Positions 37,358 to 46,152 of a stretch of DNA of 64,000 nt are shown here, piece by piece. The notes under the pieces were generated by a model. The model saw only the letters and a list, made by a program, of their open reading frames with translations, was not told the DNA's origin and made no database searches. The DNA lies in contig CAZJPN010000040.1 of assembly GCA_964547905.1 (NCBI GenBank), positions 62,001 to 126,000 on the forward strand, written 5' to 3'. The DNA is from JAJYLM01 sp964547905 (GTDB lineage: Bacteria; JAMCPX01). A program made the translations under genes and the position numbers. Position 1 is the first letter of the stretch. Every line of letters starts with the position of its first letter.

Positions 37358-37875
37358 AGATTAGAATGCTGTTGTTAACGATGTTTATTGCAGCAATAAC
37401 GACAATTTTGAACTGTGGTTCTAACGTGGCTACGAGCAATTCTACAATAACTGTGAATCCTTCTACTATTACAATTACTGATCAAACAGATCCATATGTA
37501 GATTACTATCTTAAAACATTGGTTACATCTCCAGGGTCTTCGACGAGTAGTGCGATTCCAATGAACGATATAAAAGTTACCTATAATGCTGGTGGTGCTG
37601 TTGGACAACAATTCAGTGGTACAGGATATTTTGCTTTTGTGGACAGCAGTGGCAATATATGTCCATCGCCATGTCAGGATACAACAAATAATGAAGGTAT
37701 TAGCACAATGAAGGTAAGGTTTTGTACAACCGTGGACTGTTATCAGGTTACAAATATACAGATTCCTTCTGCACTCATGGGGCTACCGTCTGCATCTCCT
37801 ATTACACTTACAACAACTATCTATGTTTCATCGGGCAGTGCTACACCTGCGAGTGTTTCGGTTTCTGTCAATTAA
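37354..37875 (+). CDS. Small Ser/Thr-rich exported protein
   Basis: A 173-residue protein with an N-terminal signal (hydrophobic residues 4-19) ending ILNC; Asn at -1 makes the lipobox atypical. The rest is rich in Thr, Ser and Val with an immunoglobulin-like pattern (TVNPSTITITDQTDPY, DIKVTYNAGG) and four cysteines. I do not recognise the family. It overlaps aroB by 4 bases, so it is co-expressed with the pilus-aro operon; a surface or adhesion role is a guess. Confidence 0.7.
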   Translation: MKIRMLLLTMFIAAITTILNCGSNVATSNSTITVNPSTITITDQTDPYVDYYLKTLVTSPGSSTSSAIPMNDIKVTYNAGGAVGQQFSGTGYFAFVDSSGNICPSPCQDTTNNEGISTMKVRFCTTVDCYQVTNIQIPSALMGLPSASPITLTTTIYVSSGSATPASVSVSVN

Positions 37876-37903
37876 TAGTGAAACATATTCATAATTTTAT
37901 AGT

Positions 37904-38260
37904 ATGAATAAGCGCAAACTCGGCAGTAGCGGGGAGGATAGTGCGGTAGCATACATAGAAAAACTTAACTACAAAGTTTTAGAGAGAAACTATCGTTCCC
38001 ATTTCGGCGAGATAGACATTATAGCAATGGACAAAAGACATACGGTTTTCATAGAGGTAAAAAGCAGGGCGACATCTTTATTCGGCAGTCCTCATGAATC
38101 TATCGTAAAGGAGAAGAAAAGGCGTATCACACTAACAGCGATTCAGTATATACAGAAGAAACACCTTGAGAATAAGCCGATGCGGTTTGATGTGATCGCC
38201 ATAAATCCGGATAGTTCCATCGAATTGATAAAGAACGCATTTGATGCAGAATACAGGTAG
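37904..38260 (+). CDS. yraN: YraN/UPF0102 nuclease-fold protein
   Basis: A 118-residue protein of the restriction-endonuclease-like fold. It has the GEDSAVAYIEKLNYKVLERNYR start, GEIDIIAMD and the IEVKSR motif (the D and ExK active-site residues). Cellular role is not settled; family members have been linked to DNA processing. The 3' end overlaps rsmI by 20 bases, a common pairing. Confidence 0.9.
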   Translation: MNKRKLGSSGEDSAVAYIEKLNYKVLERNYRSHFGEIDIIAMDKRHTVFIEVKSRATSLFGSPHESIVKEKKRRITLTAIQYIQKKHLENKPMRFDVIAINPDSSIELIKNAFDAEYR

Positions 38261-39050
38261 TACCAATAGTGGCATATTATTTGTCGTATCAACGCCGATA
38301 GGCAATCTTAAGGATATAACTCTCAGGGCCATAGACACACTTCAAAACGTCGATATCATAGCATGCGAGGACACAAGAACCTCGCTTGTACTCCTGAACA
38401 AATACAACATTAAAAAAAAACTGATAAGCTTTCATAAATATTCAACAAAAGAAAAAGGTATAGAACTTATCCATTATTTAAGGCAGGGTAAGGATATAGC
38501 CTTAATAACAGACGCAGGTACACCGGGCATATCTGATCCAGGAGCATTTCTTGTAAGACTTGCATTAGAAAATACGATAAAAGTCATACCAATACCAGGC
38601 CCCTCCTCATTGACATCTGCAGTATCAATAAGCGGCACGTGCGAGAATGGGTTTCTATTCATTGGTTTTATGCCTTCAAGCACGAAACAAAAAACTAACC
38701 TTATAAAAAAATATTTTGCAACCGGATTACCGGTTGTGTTTTACGAGTCACCGAAAAGATTATTGAACACGTTGAGTGCCATCAAGGACACTGTAGGCAA
38801 TAATAGTATATTTGTATTTAAGGAATTGACTAAGGTTTATGAAGATAGCATATTCGGTCCTGTCGATGACGTTATAAAAAAACTAAAGCAGGGTACTATA
38901 AAAGGAGAATACACCATTATTGCGGATACCATAGAATCTAAGAGAACAATTGAGGAAACTGTTGTTGACAGGAAATCACTTCTCGAAGTAGCAGCTTTAG
39001 TAACCGGATTGAGCAAGAGGGAAGTTTATAAAAAGTTGTTCACAAAATAG
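38241..39050 (+). CDS. rsmI: 16S rRNA 2'-O-methyltransferase RsmI
   Basis: SAM-dependent methylation of C1402 ribose in 16S rRNA. VSTPIGNLKDITLRA (near residue 15), ACEDTR, DAGTPGISDPG and PIPGPSSLTSA are the family motifs. The length of 269 residues is usual. The second ATG codon may be the real start. It overlaps yraN by 20 bases. Confidence 0.94.
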   Translation: MMQNTGSTNSGILFVVSTPIGNLKDITLRAIDTLQNVDIIACEDTRTSLVLLNKYNIKKKLISFHKYSTKEKGIELIHYLRQGKDIALITDAGTPGISDPGAFLVRLALENTIKVIPIPGPSSLTSAVSISGTCENGFLFIGFMPSSTKQKTNLIKKYFATGLPVVFYESPKRLLNTLSAIKDTVGNNSIFVFKELTKVYEDSIFGPVDDVIKKLKQGTIKGEYTIIADTIESKRTIEETVVDRKSLLEVAALVTGLSKREVYKKLFTK

Positions 39051-39084
39051 CACGGTTACCCTATACTGATTCATAATTCATGTT

Positions 39085-40803
39085 ATGAAGTTCAAAGGTA
39101 GTGTTAAAATTTTTTTTAAGCTAATCTTTACAAAGAATACCCCTTTCCCGATAGGGACGGAAAGGATCATACTATTCGTTCGATGGATCATCATTATTCT
39201 TCTCGTATCACTGCTTGTATTAACAACCAATATTTATAAAGACATAATTTGGACCATTTTTGTTCTGTTGGCCTTTTATAATATCTTATTGTCCATAATA
39301 CTCTATTCCAATATTGTGAAATCCCATTTCAGGGTTGTACAGTATTTTGCGGTTTTTATCGATGAGATAATCTTGATGGCCGTATTTGTACTTACGAGGG
39401 ATACAAACAACATCGTTTATTCTATATTTTTCTTCGTGATATTCGGTGTGTCATTGCGTATGGAGAGCAAAGACAGCTATATAGTTTCGGTGATCAATGC
39501 CGTTGTTCTTCCTATTGGCATGTATATGTTTCTGCCGTCATACGATACAACAATTAAAGCCGCTGTACTGGGTATTGCAAGTGTGATCAACCTCTTTTCT
39601 ACGAGAGCAATCGAAGTAAATATGATAAGGTTAAAACGAGAAGTAAGGAATACGGATGTCATGCTTTCCATATCAAACGTTATAAACTCGGTAATGGAAC
39701 TTGAACCCTTGCTTGAGATTGTAATCTACGAGATTGTACATAGGTTTTCTGTTACAGCGGGTATAATTGCTCTATTTGATACAAGGAGGGATGATTTCAT
39801 ATATATTGCATCATCCGGAAATCTCGATCTCATAGGCGGATACGTATCTCATAGCATGCTTGACGATTATATAATGAACCGGGTTATTACAGAAAAAAAC
39901 TATCTGATAATGCCGGAGCAGAACGACAAAATAGATATGACAGACTCATGGTTTGAAACCTTAAGTTCTACAAGTTTTATTCTTTTCCCTTTTGCCTGCA
40001 ATGATGATTATACGGGTGTAATAGGTTTATTCGGAAGAAAGGACAACAGGCAATTTTCACCATATTATTTGACTATTTTAAAAGGTATTACCTCCCAAAT
40101 CATAACAGGAATAAACCGTGCTTTTCTTTATGAGGATCTTCTTCACAATAGGACAATACTTACAGAACTTTTAATGAAGATAGAAACAGCACATGAGGAT
40201 GAACGTAAAAAAATTGTTGGAGAACTTCATGATATTGCGAGTGGAGGGATGTATGAACTTATAAATGCGGTAGATAGTCTTATAAAGAAAACAAAGGACT
40301 CCGGCTCGATCAGTATAGAGGCAATAAAACATATGAAGTCGCTTATCATGGATTCACAGAGACAATTGAGGCTTTTCTTAACCACATTGAGATCCACGGT
40401 ACTCGATGATTTTGGTCTCGTTCATGCTATGAGGGACTTACTCGGCAGCTTCAAACAGCAGCACAATATGGATGTTTCATTTATAAATGAGAAGGACGAA
40501 TATCCTTTGATTCCTTTGCAGAAAGAGTTTTTATATAAAATTGCCAACGAGGCATTATTAAATGTGGTAAAGCACGCATCCGCAAGCAATGTTGTCGTAA
40601 AATTATATCAGGAAGACAGCAATATCGTCATTTCCATTTCGGATAATGGTAAAGGATTTAATACATCGGATAAATTCAAGAATAAATATGGACTCCTTTA
40701 TATAAAGGAAAGGGTTAATCTTTTTAAGGGAAAGATTAACATTGTCAGTGATTCAGGCAGAGGTACAACAATAACCGCAATATTGCCGATAATGGAAACA
40801 TAA
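39085..40803 (+). CDS. NarL-class sensor histidine kinase with GAF domain
   Basis: A 572-residue sensor. About five or six transmembrane helices (residues 25-175), a GAF domain (about 205-345), a HisKA_3 dimerisation domain with the phospho-His in KIVGELHDIASGG near 385, and a HATPase domain with NEALLNVVKHA and DNGKGF motifs. HisKA_3 kinases normally pair with LuxR/NarL regulators, but none is adjacent, so it is an orphan here. It is convergent with ftsX. Confidence 0.9.
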   Translation: MKFKGSVKIFFKLIFTKNTPFPIGTERIILFVRWIIIILLVSLLVLTTNIYKDIIWTIFVLLAFYNILLSIILYSNIVKSHFRVVQYFAVFIDEIILMAVFVLTRDTNNIVYSIFFFVIFGVSLRMESKDSYIVSVINAVVLPIGMYMFLPSYDTTIKAAVLGIASVINLFSTRAIEVNMIRLKREVRNTDVMLSISNVINSVMELEPLLEIVIYEIVHRFSVTAGIIALFDTRRDDFIYIASSGNLDLIGGYVSHSMLDDYIMNRVITEKNYLIMPEQNDKIDMTDSWFETLSSTSFILFPFACNDDYTGVIGLFGRKDNRQFSPYYLTILKGITSQIITGINRAFLYEDLLHNRTILTELLMKIETAHEDERKKIVGELHDIASGGMYELINAVDSLIKKTKDSGSISIEAIKHMKSLIMDSQRQLRLFLTTLRSTVLDDFGLVHAMRDLLGSFKQQHNMDVSFINEKDEYPLIPLQKEFLYKIANEALLNVVKHASASNVVVKLYQEDSNIVISISDNGKGFNTSDKFKNKYGLLYIKERVNLFKGKINIVSDSGRGTTITAILPIMET

Positions 40804-40916
40804 AGATTATTATGGTTGTGTTCGGTATTATAGTATAATTACCTTCCCCTGCAGTATACTATTCCAAAAGAGAAATTTATAAGAGGAAAAGTGTATAGGA
40901 TGAATATTTCTGCATA

Positions 40917-41825
40917 TCAATAGTTATTCCTGATAAATTTTCCGGTGGATATAATAGCTCCGGTTATTCCAAGTAAGGCACTGCATATAAGTATTGTTAT
41001 TATTGCATTTGCAGAGAGGAAAGAAACATTCATATTTATGAATAGAGATCCAAGTGTGCTATGCAATCTGTATAAGAACAATCTATACACAAGATACAAA
41101 AGCACGATTGAAATGCCTGTGCCGGTTAAGACCTGAATCATACCCTCAAGCATAAACGGGATTTCTATAAACATATTGGTTGCACCGACAAGCTTCATTA
41201 TCTCTATTTCATCTTTTCTTGAAAAAATGGATATGCGGATAGTATTTGATACAATGATAAAGATGGCAAACAGCATAAATCCGCCTATACCTATGCCAAG
41301 CATCTTTACAAGGATCAATATACCGGAGACTTTTTGTGCTATTTGCGCTCCATACTGAACATCGGAAATGCCCTGTATGCTTTTTATAGAGGCAGCAAGC
41401 CTATCCATGGTGTTATTGGTTAATACACTGTCTTTAATGGTAATGACTAAATATGCCGGCAGTACATCCGCGCTTACGCCGCTTAAAATACCTGCCTGCC
41501 CCTTGAGCTCTTCACTGAATTGGTTTAAAGCTTCTTGTTTGGAATAATATTTTATATTTTTAATTCCGATATTGCCTTTTATGTGGTTTTCAATGCTTGT
41601 TATATCGCCCTCTGTCAAACCATCCTGCAGGTATGCAATAATCTTTATTTTGCCTTTCCATTCCCCGAGAACGGAATTTACGTTGTTATATATAATAAAG
41701 AAAATGTTAAGTATAAGAAAGGCTACTGCAATAGTTATTACTGTTACAACATTCAGATATAAATTGGATTTTATGCCTTTCGTGGTTGTGGATATAAAGT
41801 ATATTATTCTTTCGATAATTTTCAT
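40917..41825 (-). CDS. ftsX: Cell division protein FtsX
   Basis: Membrane partner of FtsE that controls peptidoglycan hydrolases at the septum. The 302 residues hold an N-terminal transmembrane helix (about 27-48), an extracytoplasmic domain (50-165), and three more helices (about 170-195, 228-250 and 270-295). The KIIAYLQDGLTEGDI and ISRKDEIEIMKLVGA-type segments match the family. It follows ftsE by 20 bases. Confidence 0.93.
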   Translation of the reverse strand: MKIIERIIYFISTTTKGIKSNLYLNVVTVITIAVAFLILNIFFIIYNNVNSVLGEWKGKIKIIAYLQDGLTEGDITSIENHIKGNIGIKNIKYYSKQEALNQFSEELKGQAGILSGVSADVLPAYLVITIKDSVLTNNTMDRLAASIKSIQGISDVQYGAQIAQKVSGILILVKMLGIGIGGFMLFAIFIIVSNTIRISIFSRKDEIEIMKLVGATNMFIEIPFMLEGMIQVLTGTGISIVLLYLVYRLFLYRLHSTLGSLFINMNVSFLSANAIITILICSALLGITGAIISTGKFIRNNY

Positions 41826-41845
41826 TGAATAGTTTATTAAAATTC

Positions 41846-42502
41846 CTATTTTTCTATGAGCCTGCCATGTTCAAGGGTTATAATGCGTTTGTTGTACGTT
41901 GTTATAAGATTTTTGTCATGGGTTGCGACCACTACGGTTGTACCCCTTATATTTATCTCTTCAAAAAGCTTCATAATGTCGTTGGTAAGATCAGGATCCA
42001 AATTGCCTGTTGGTTCGTCGGCAAGAAGGATCGCCGGTTCATTGACGAGTGCCCTTGCAATCGATATCCTTTGCTGTTCTCCGCCGGACAGTCTCAATGG
42101 ATAAGCATTTAACTTGTGCTGGAGCCCGATCATTTTTAATATTTCCCATACCTTCTTTTTGATCTCCTTCTTCGACATTCCGAGTACCGCAAGCGTAAGT
42201 GCGACATTATCGAATACCGTCCTGTCGGGTAGGAGTTTGAAGTCCTGAAATACAACACCTATATTCCTCCTCAAGAACGGCATTGCCGATTTTTTCAATC
42301 TTGTAATATTATAGCCATTGATTATAATCTGGCCTTTTGTGGGTGGTTCTGCAAGGAACATAAGTTTTAACAGGGTTGTTTTGCCTGCACCGCTCGGACC
42401 GGTTATAAAAACGAACTCGCCTTTTTCTATCTGGACACTAATATCTTCTAACGCGGCGTTACCCTTCAAGTAGTGTTTATAAACATGAAAAAGTTGAATC
42501 AT
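41846..42502 (-). CDS. ftsE: Cell division ATP-binding protein FtsE
   Basis: ABC ATPase of the FtsEX complex. Walker A GPSGAGKT (about residues 36-43), Q loop GVVFQDFKLLPDRTVFDNV, signature LSGGEQQR and Walker B ILLADEPTGNLD are present. I start at ATG 42502, where the sequence MIQLFHVYKHY aligns with FtsE N-termini and gives 218 residues. The frame extends 12 codons to a TTG overlapping the upstream gene, which I reject. Confidence 0.94.
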   Translation of the reverse strand: MIQLFHVYKHYLKGNAALEDISVQIEKGEFVFITGPSGAGKTTLLKLMFLAEPPTKGQIIINGYNITRLKKSAMPFLRRNIGVVFQDFKLLPDRTVFDNVALTLAVLGMSKKEIKKKVWEILKMIGLQHKLNAYPLRLSGGEQQRISIARALVNEPAILLADEPTGNLDPDLTNDIMKLFEEINIRGTTVVVATHDKNLITTYNKRIITLEHGRLIEK

Positions 42503-42512
42503 GATATGTGTT

Positions 42513-42920
42513 TCATTTGTCTTCCGTTGTCTCGACAAGATAGTCGAGAATTACCTCGTCGAGATTTTTTGTTTCTTCATCGATGTTTAGGGTTTTTTCT
42601 CCCTGTTTTGCCGGTCTTGTTTCTTCTATCTTTGCGCCTTGCTCATTTAAAATCTCCTTTACAAGCGCATGTGAGTCATAAGAACCATCTCTTAATTCCA
42701 TGACCATCTTTTTGTGCTGTTCTTTCATGATATCTGCGATGATTTTCTCGAGGTCATTTATTTTTATTATATCCATATAGCCTGTTTTCTTTGTTGCTAT
42801 GATATTGCCGCCTATGAATAGATGAGTTATGATAAATGGGTTTTCTTTTCCGCTGTCCTCTGTTTGTACATGAAATGTAATGCCTTTATGTACTATGTTA
42901 TGGTTATAGCCCTGAAGCAT
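42513..42920 (-). CDS. Conserved hypothetical protein (VHxxGxxFHVQTED type)
   Basis: A 135-residue soluble protein. The N-terminal half (HKGITFHVQTEDSGKENPFI, THLFIGGNIIATKKTGY) resembles a small beta-domain I recall from deltaproteobacterial hypothetical proteins. The C-terminal half is acidic and probably disordered. Function is unknown. It lies 10 bases before ftsE and 1 base after the MauE-like gene, so it belongs to the same operon. Confidence 0.7.
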   Translation of the reverse strand: MLQGYNHNIVHKGITFHVQTEDSGKENPFIITHLFIGGNIIATKKTGYMDIIKINDLEKIIADIMKEQHKKMVMELRDGSYDSHALVKEILNEQGAKIEETRPAKQGEKTLNIDEETKNLDEVILDYLVETTEDK

Positions 42921-42921
42921 A

Positions 42922-43407
42922 CTATTTTTTTATTTTTCTCTCCATATAGTTATCAATACTGAGCATAAAATCCTTTGTAAATACCAACAAGATCGCGACT
43001 ATGAGGAATAGTATGTCCCTGAACAGTATTGCGGAGCCGATTTTCTCATTCATGCCGAATATATCAAAACAACCGCACTCCATGGAAACGCCTCTGTGTA
43101 TGTTTACCCATATAGCAATTATAAATGACACAAGCAGCAAGCCTAATGAAAATGACGCACCCCTTATACCAAAACCAACAATAAGCATTATACCTGCCAT
43201 GATCTCAATCCACGGTAAGGTATAAGCAAAAATTTTTGCAAGACCTATAGGAAGGATGTTGAAGTTTATAACGGTTGAAACAAGCACATCCGGATGGAGT
43301 AACTTGCCGTAGGCTGCTATAACAAATATAACACCCAGCGTTACTCTTAATATGAGGATTATTGTAGGCTTAATCAATGCAAAATTGATAATACATTTTC
43401 TTTCCAT
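42922..43407 (-). CDS. MauE/DoxX-like membrane protein
   Basis: A 161-residue protein with four transmembrane helices (about 10-32, 50-72, 80-100 and 120-142). The LRVTLGVIFVIAAYGKLLHP start and the ECGCFD segment between helices 3 and 4 match the MauE-like DoxX family. The Cys pair suggests thiol redox function at the membrane. Next to a rhodanese, it may belong to a sulfur or disulfide relay. One base separates it from each neighbour. Confidence 0.85.
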   Translation of the reverse strand: MERKCIINFALIKPTIILILRVTLGVIFVIAAYGKLLHPDVLVSTVINFNILPIGLAKIFAYTLPWIEIMAGIMLIVGFGIRGASFSLGLLLVSFIIAIWVNIHRGVSMECGCFDIFGMNEKIGSAILFRDILFLIVAILLVFTKDFMLSIDNYMERKIKK

Positions 43408-43408
43408 G

Positions 43409-43927
43409 TTAGGGCTCCTTTCCTACGGATATAGGGAGTCTGGCATTTATCCATCCAGGCCATCCCTCTGTCATGACATATACATTTATATATCCGATTG
43501 CCATGAGATCCTTTGCCACATCAACGCTCAGTCCGCATCCTGTTCCATGACAGTAGGTAATGATTTTTTTGTTCTTTGTTAATAGTTTTTCATAGAGAGG
43601 ATAGTCCTGCTGAAACTTGTCATACGGGATATTTATTGCGTTCTTTATATGACCTTCCCTGTATTCAGCGTTATCCCTTGCATCTATGAAGACTGCGTTG
43701 TTATTCGTATAACTGTTGTAAGCATCTTCTATACTTATTGTTTTCATTGCCGATATCTGCTGTATGTAGCCTTCCGGTACTATCAGTTTGGCCGGTGTTT
43801 CCGTATTTGGCGTAAACGCGTGTATCATTACTCCCAATACGAAAGAAATCAGATAGATTACCGCGGTTATTACAAACACCGATTTCCACGACTTGTTTAA
43901 ATTCATTTTTTTACCTCCACTATCCAC
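43409..43927 (-). CDS. Membrane-anchored rhodanese-domain protein
   Basis: A 172-residue protein with an N-terminal transmembrane helix (about 14-36) and a periplasmic-facing rhodanese domain (about 60-165). The active-site loop is CHGTGCGLS, with the first Cys as the persulfide carrier, and EGWPGW follows. The start overlaps mnmA by 25 bases, which suggests coupled expression of a sulfur carrier and a tRNA thiolase. Whether they cooperate is not shown, because this rhodanese seems to face the periplasm. Confidence 0.88.
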   Translation of the reverse strand: MDSGGKKMNLNKSWKSVFVITAVIYLISFVLGVMIHAFTPNTETPAKLIVPEGYIQQISAMKTISIEDAYNSYTNNNAVFIDARDNAEYREGHIKNAINIPYDKFQQDYPLYEKLLTKNKKIITYCHGTGCGLSVDVAKDLMAIGYINVYVMTEGWPGWINARLPISVGKEP

Positions 43928-44979
43928 CCCCCACCGAGGATCTCTTCATCATCGTAAAATACCGCTGCCTGTCCGGGAGTAATCGCCCTTTGAGGTGAAT
44001 CAAATTTTATAATTATCATATCATCTTTTTTGCTCATTAAGGCTCTTTTTTCTGTATGCCTGTATCTTATTCTGACGTTTGCATACAATGGAAAATCGGG
44101 TTCCTTGCCTGCTATCCAGTTTACACCATTGACACTGAATGTATCAGACATAAGACCGTCTCTCGTACCGACCATTATGCTGTTGTCAGAAATGTTTTTA
44201 TCTATAACATAAACAGGTTCGTTTGTATACACACCGATGCCTTTCCTCTGTCCTATTGTATAGAATTGCAAGCCTCTGTGAGTTCCCATGATTGTACCTT
44301 CGCGATTGATAATCTTTCCCTCATGCAAATCCATCTTTGTATACTTGCTGCTGAATTCTTTGAATCCTCCGGCCGGCAGGAAACATAATTCCTGACTGTC
44401 TCTTTTGTTGCACGTGATCAATTCTGCATTTCTTGCGATGTTTCTTACGGTGTTTTTGTCAAGTTCTCCAAGGGGAAAGAGGATTCTTGTAAGCCTTTTC
44501 TGGTCAAGCATAAATAGGAAATATGACTGGTCCTTCCTGAGATCGACTGCCTTCTTAAGATGGAATCCATTCTTGTCTGCCTGTATGCGCGCATAATGAC
44601 CCGTTGCGACATAGTCATGATCGTTTTTCGATGCATAATCCAGAAGCAGGCCGAATTTGAGATGATCATTGCACACAATGCAAGGGTTCGGTGTCCTTCC
44701 TTCAGACAATTCTTTTATATAGTATCCGACAACCTCTTTTCTGAATGCTTCCTGCATATCGATCACCTCGAAATCAATACCGATCTGTTGTGCTATTGTT
44801 TTGGCATCATGAAGGTCTTCTGTTGAACAACAGGGGTTTTCAGCGTTGTATGCCCATAGCTTTAAGGCGACGCCTTTTACCGTATACCCCTGTTTTTGCA
44901 GCAAGAGAGCTGCCACGGAGCTGTCAACACCTCCGCTCATGCCGAGCAGAACGCTTTTTTGATGATCTCGTTTTAACAT
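43903..44979 (-). CDS. mnmA: tRNA-specific 2-thiouridylase MnmA
   Basis: Adds sulfur to U34 of Lys, Glu and Gln tRNAs. The PP-loop SGGVDSS is at residues 15-21. The first catalytic Cys is in NPCIVCND (near 98) and the second in the ELCFLPAGG segment (near 200). The TIGQRKGIG and PGQAAVFY blocks are present. At 358 residues it is full length. It is the first gene of the minus-strand operon leading to ftsX. Confidence 0.95.
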   Translation of the reverse strand: MLKRDHQKSVLLGMSGGVDSSVAALLLQKQGYTVKGVALKLWAYNAENPCCSTEDLHDAKTIAQQIGIDFEVIDMQEAFRKEVVGYYIKELSEGRTPNPCIVCNDHLKFGLLLDYASKNDHDYVATGHYARIQADKNGFHLKKAVDLRKDQSYFLFMLDQKRLTRILFPLGELDKNTVRNIARNAELITCNKRDSQELCFLPAGGFKEFSSKYTKMDLHEGKIINREGTIMGTHRGLQFYTIGQRKGIGVYTNEPVYVIDKNISDNSIMVGTRDGLMSDTFSVNGVNWIAGKEPDFPLYANVRIRYRHTEKRALMSKKDDMIIIKFDSPQRAITPGQAAVFYDDEEILGGGWIVEVKK

Positions 44980-45046
44980 ATCTCATAAATTTATGATGTA
45001 ACGAAATAATATTCAAGACGTCTTTATACTTTTACGCAATCGGTCT

Positions 45047-45075
45047 TTGTTTTGTTGCATTGAATATTTTATAAT
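45047..45075 (+). promoter_or_regulatory. Possible promoter of hbd
   Basis: TTGTTT (45047-45052), 17-base spacer, TATAAT (45070-45075), 31 bases before the chosen ATG. The -10 is perfect, the -35 weak. Confidence 0.5.
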
Positions 45076-45106
45076 GTTAGCAAATTTGATGAAAAGGAGG
45101 TTTTAT

Positions 45107-45952
45107 ATGATCAATAAAATTGCAGTACTCGGTGCAGGGCAGATGGGGAGCGGTATAGCTCAGGCCGGTGCGGCTTCAGGCAAAGATGTTCTGCTGTACG
45201 ATATAAAAGAAGAATTTGTACAGAGAGGAATAAAAAATATACAGTCAAGCCTTGATAGGTTTGTTCAGAAGGGAAAGCTTTCTGCTGATGACAAAGACAC
45301 CGTAATAAACCGCATAAAATTAACGGTGAATTTTTCAGATATAGCAGGCGCACAGTTTGTCATAGAGGCGATACCTGAAGATCCGGTGATCAAGCTGGAT
45401 ACATTCAAGAGGCTTGATGCACTGCTCACAAAGGACGTAATTCTTGCATCGAATACCTCATCCATATCAATAACCCGCATTGCGGGTGTGACCGGGAGGC
45501 CTGATAAGGTTATCGGTATGCATTTTATGAACCCGGTGCCTGTTATGAAGCTTGTGGAGATCGTTCAAGGCATAGCTACATCGGAATATACCCTTAACAC
45601 AACCCTTGAACTTGCAAAGCAACTCGGTAAGACAACAGTTGTATCAAAGGATTCCGCAGGATTTATTGTCAACAGGATCCTTGCTCCATGGATAAATGAA
45701 GCTGTTTATGCCCTGATGGAGGGGGTGGCAACACCGCAGGATATTGATACAGCGATGAAGCTCGGTACCAATGTACCGATGGGCCCGCTTGAACTCGCCG
45801 ATTTTATAGGTCTTGATACAATGCTTGCAATCCTCGAGGTATTACATCACGATCTCGGTGATCCGAAATACCGGCCGTGCCCGTTACTGCGGAAGTATGT
45901 TGAAGCCGGTATGGTAGGCAAAAAGAAAGGCATAGGATTTTATAAATATTAG
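45107..45952 (+). CDS. hbd: 3-hydroxybutyryl-CoA dehydrogenase
   Basis: NAD-dependent enzyme interconverting acetoacetyl-CoA and 3-hydroxybutyryl-CoA. Rossmann motif GAGQMGSGIAQ is at residues 8-18, and IPEDPVIKLDTF, SNTSSISIT, GMHFMNPVPVMKLVE and the DSAGFIVNRIL blocks follow. I start at ATG 45107 with AAAGGAGG upstream (281 residues); the longer frame from 45047 runs into the promoter. With the acyl-CoA dehydrogenase downstream it suggests butyrate-type beta-oxidation or synthesis. Confidence 0.94.
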   Translation: MINKIAVLGAGQMGSGIAQAGAASGKDVLLYDIKEEFVQRGIKNIQSSLDRFVQKGKLSADDKDTVINRIKLTVNFSDIAGAQFVIEAIPEDPVIKLDTFKRLDALLTKDVILASNTSSISITRIAGVTGRPDKVIGMHFMNPVPVMKLVEIVQGIATSEYTLNTTLELAKQLGKTTVVSKDSAGFIVNRILAPWINEAVYALMEGVATPQDIDTAMKLGTNVPMGPLELADFIGLDTMLAILEVLHHDLGDPKYRPCPLLRKYVEAGMVGKKKGIGFYKY

Positions 45953-46046
45953 AAAAATGTATAGCATATGAGACAATAAGGCTGGAACTTGATAAGGTAA
46001 ATTTAGAACTCACAAATAAAGGTTCAAAAAACTAAAATGAAAATAT

Positions 46047-46130
46047 AGATTCTTCTTCGTGACGCGAATATGACACTTCCTGGGATAATAACATTGGTGT
46101 TGCTGTCATTCTGGGCGATGTGAAGAATCT
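46047..46130. repeat. Imperfect palindromic REP-like element
   Basis: Outer arms AGATTCTTC (46047-46055) and GAAGAATCT (46122-46130), inner arms TGACA (46071-46075) and TGTCA (46104-46108). The right half GTCATTCTGGGCGATGTGAA resembles widespread intergenic repeats of the GTCATTCTGAG...GAAGAATCT kind. It lies between hbd and the acyl-CoA dehydrogenase gene. Confidence 0.6.
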
Positions 46131-46152
46131 AAGTATGAAAAAGGAGAATTAT

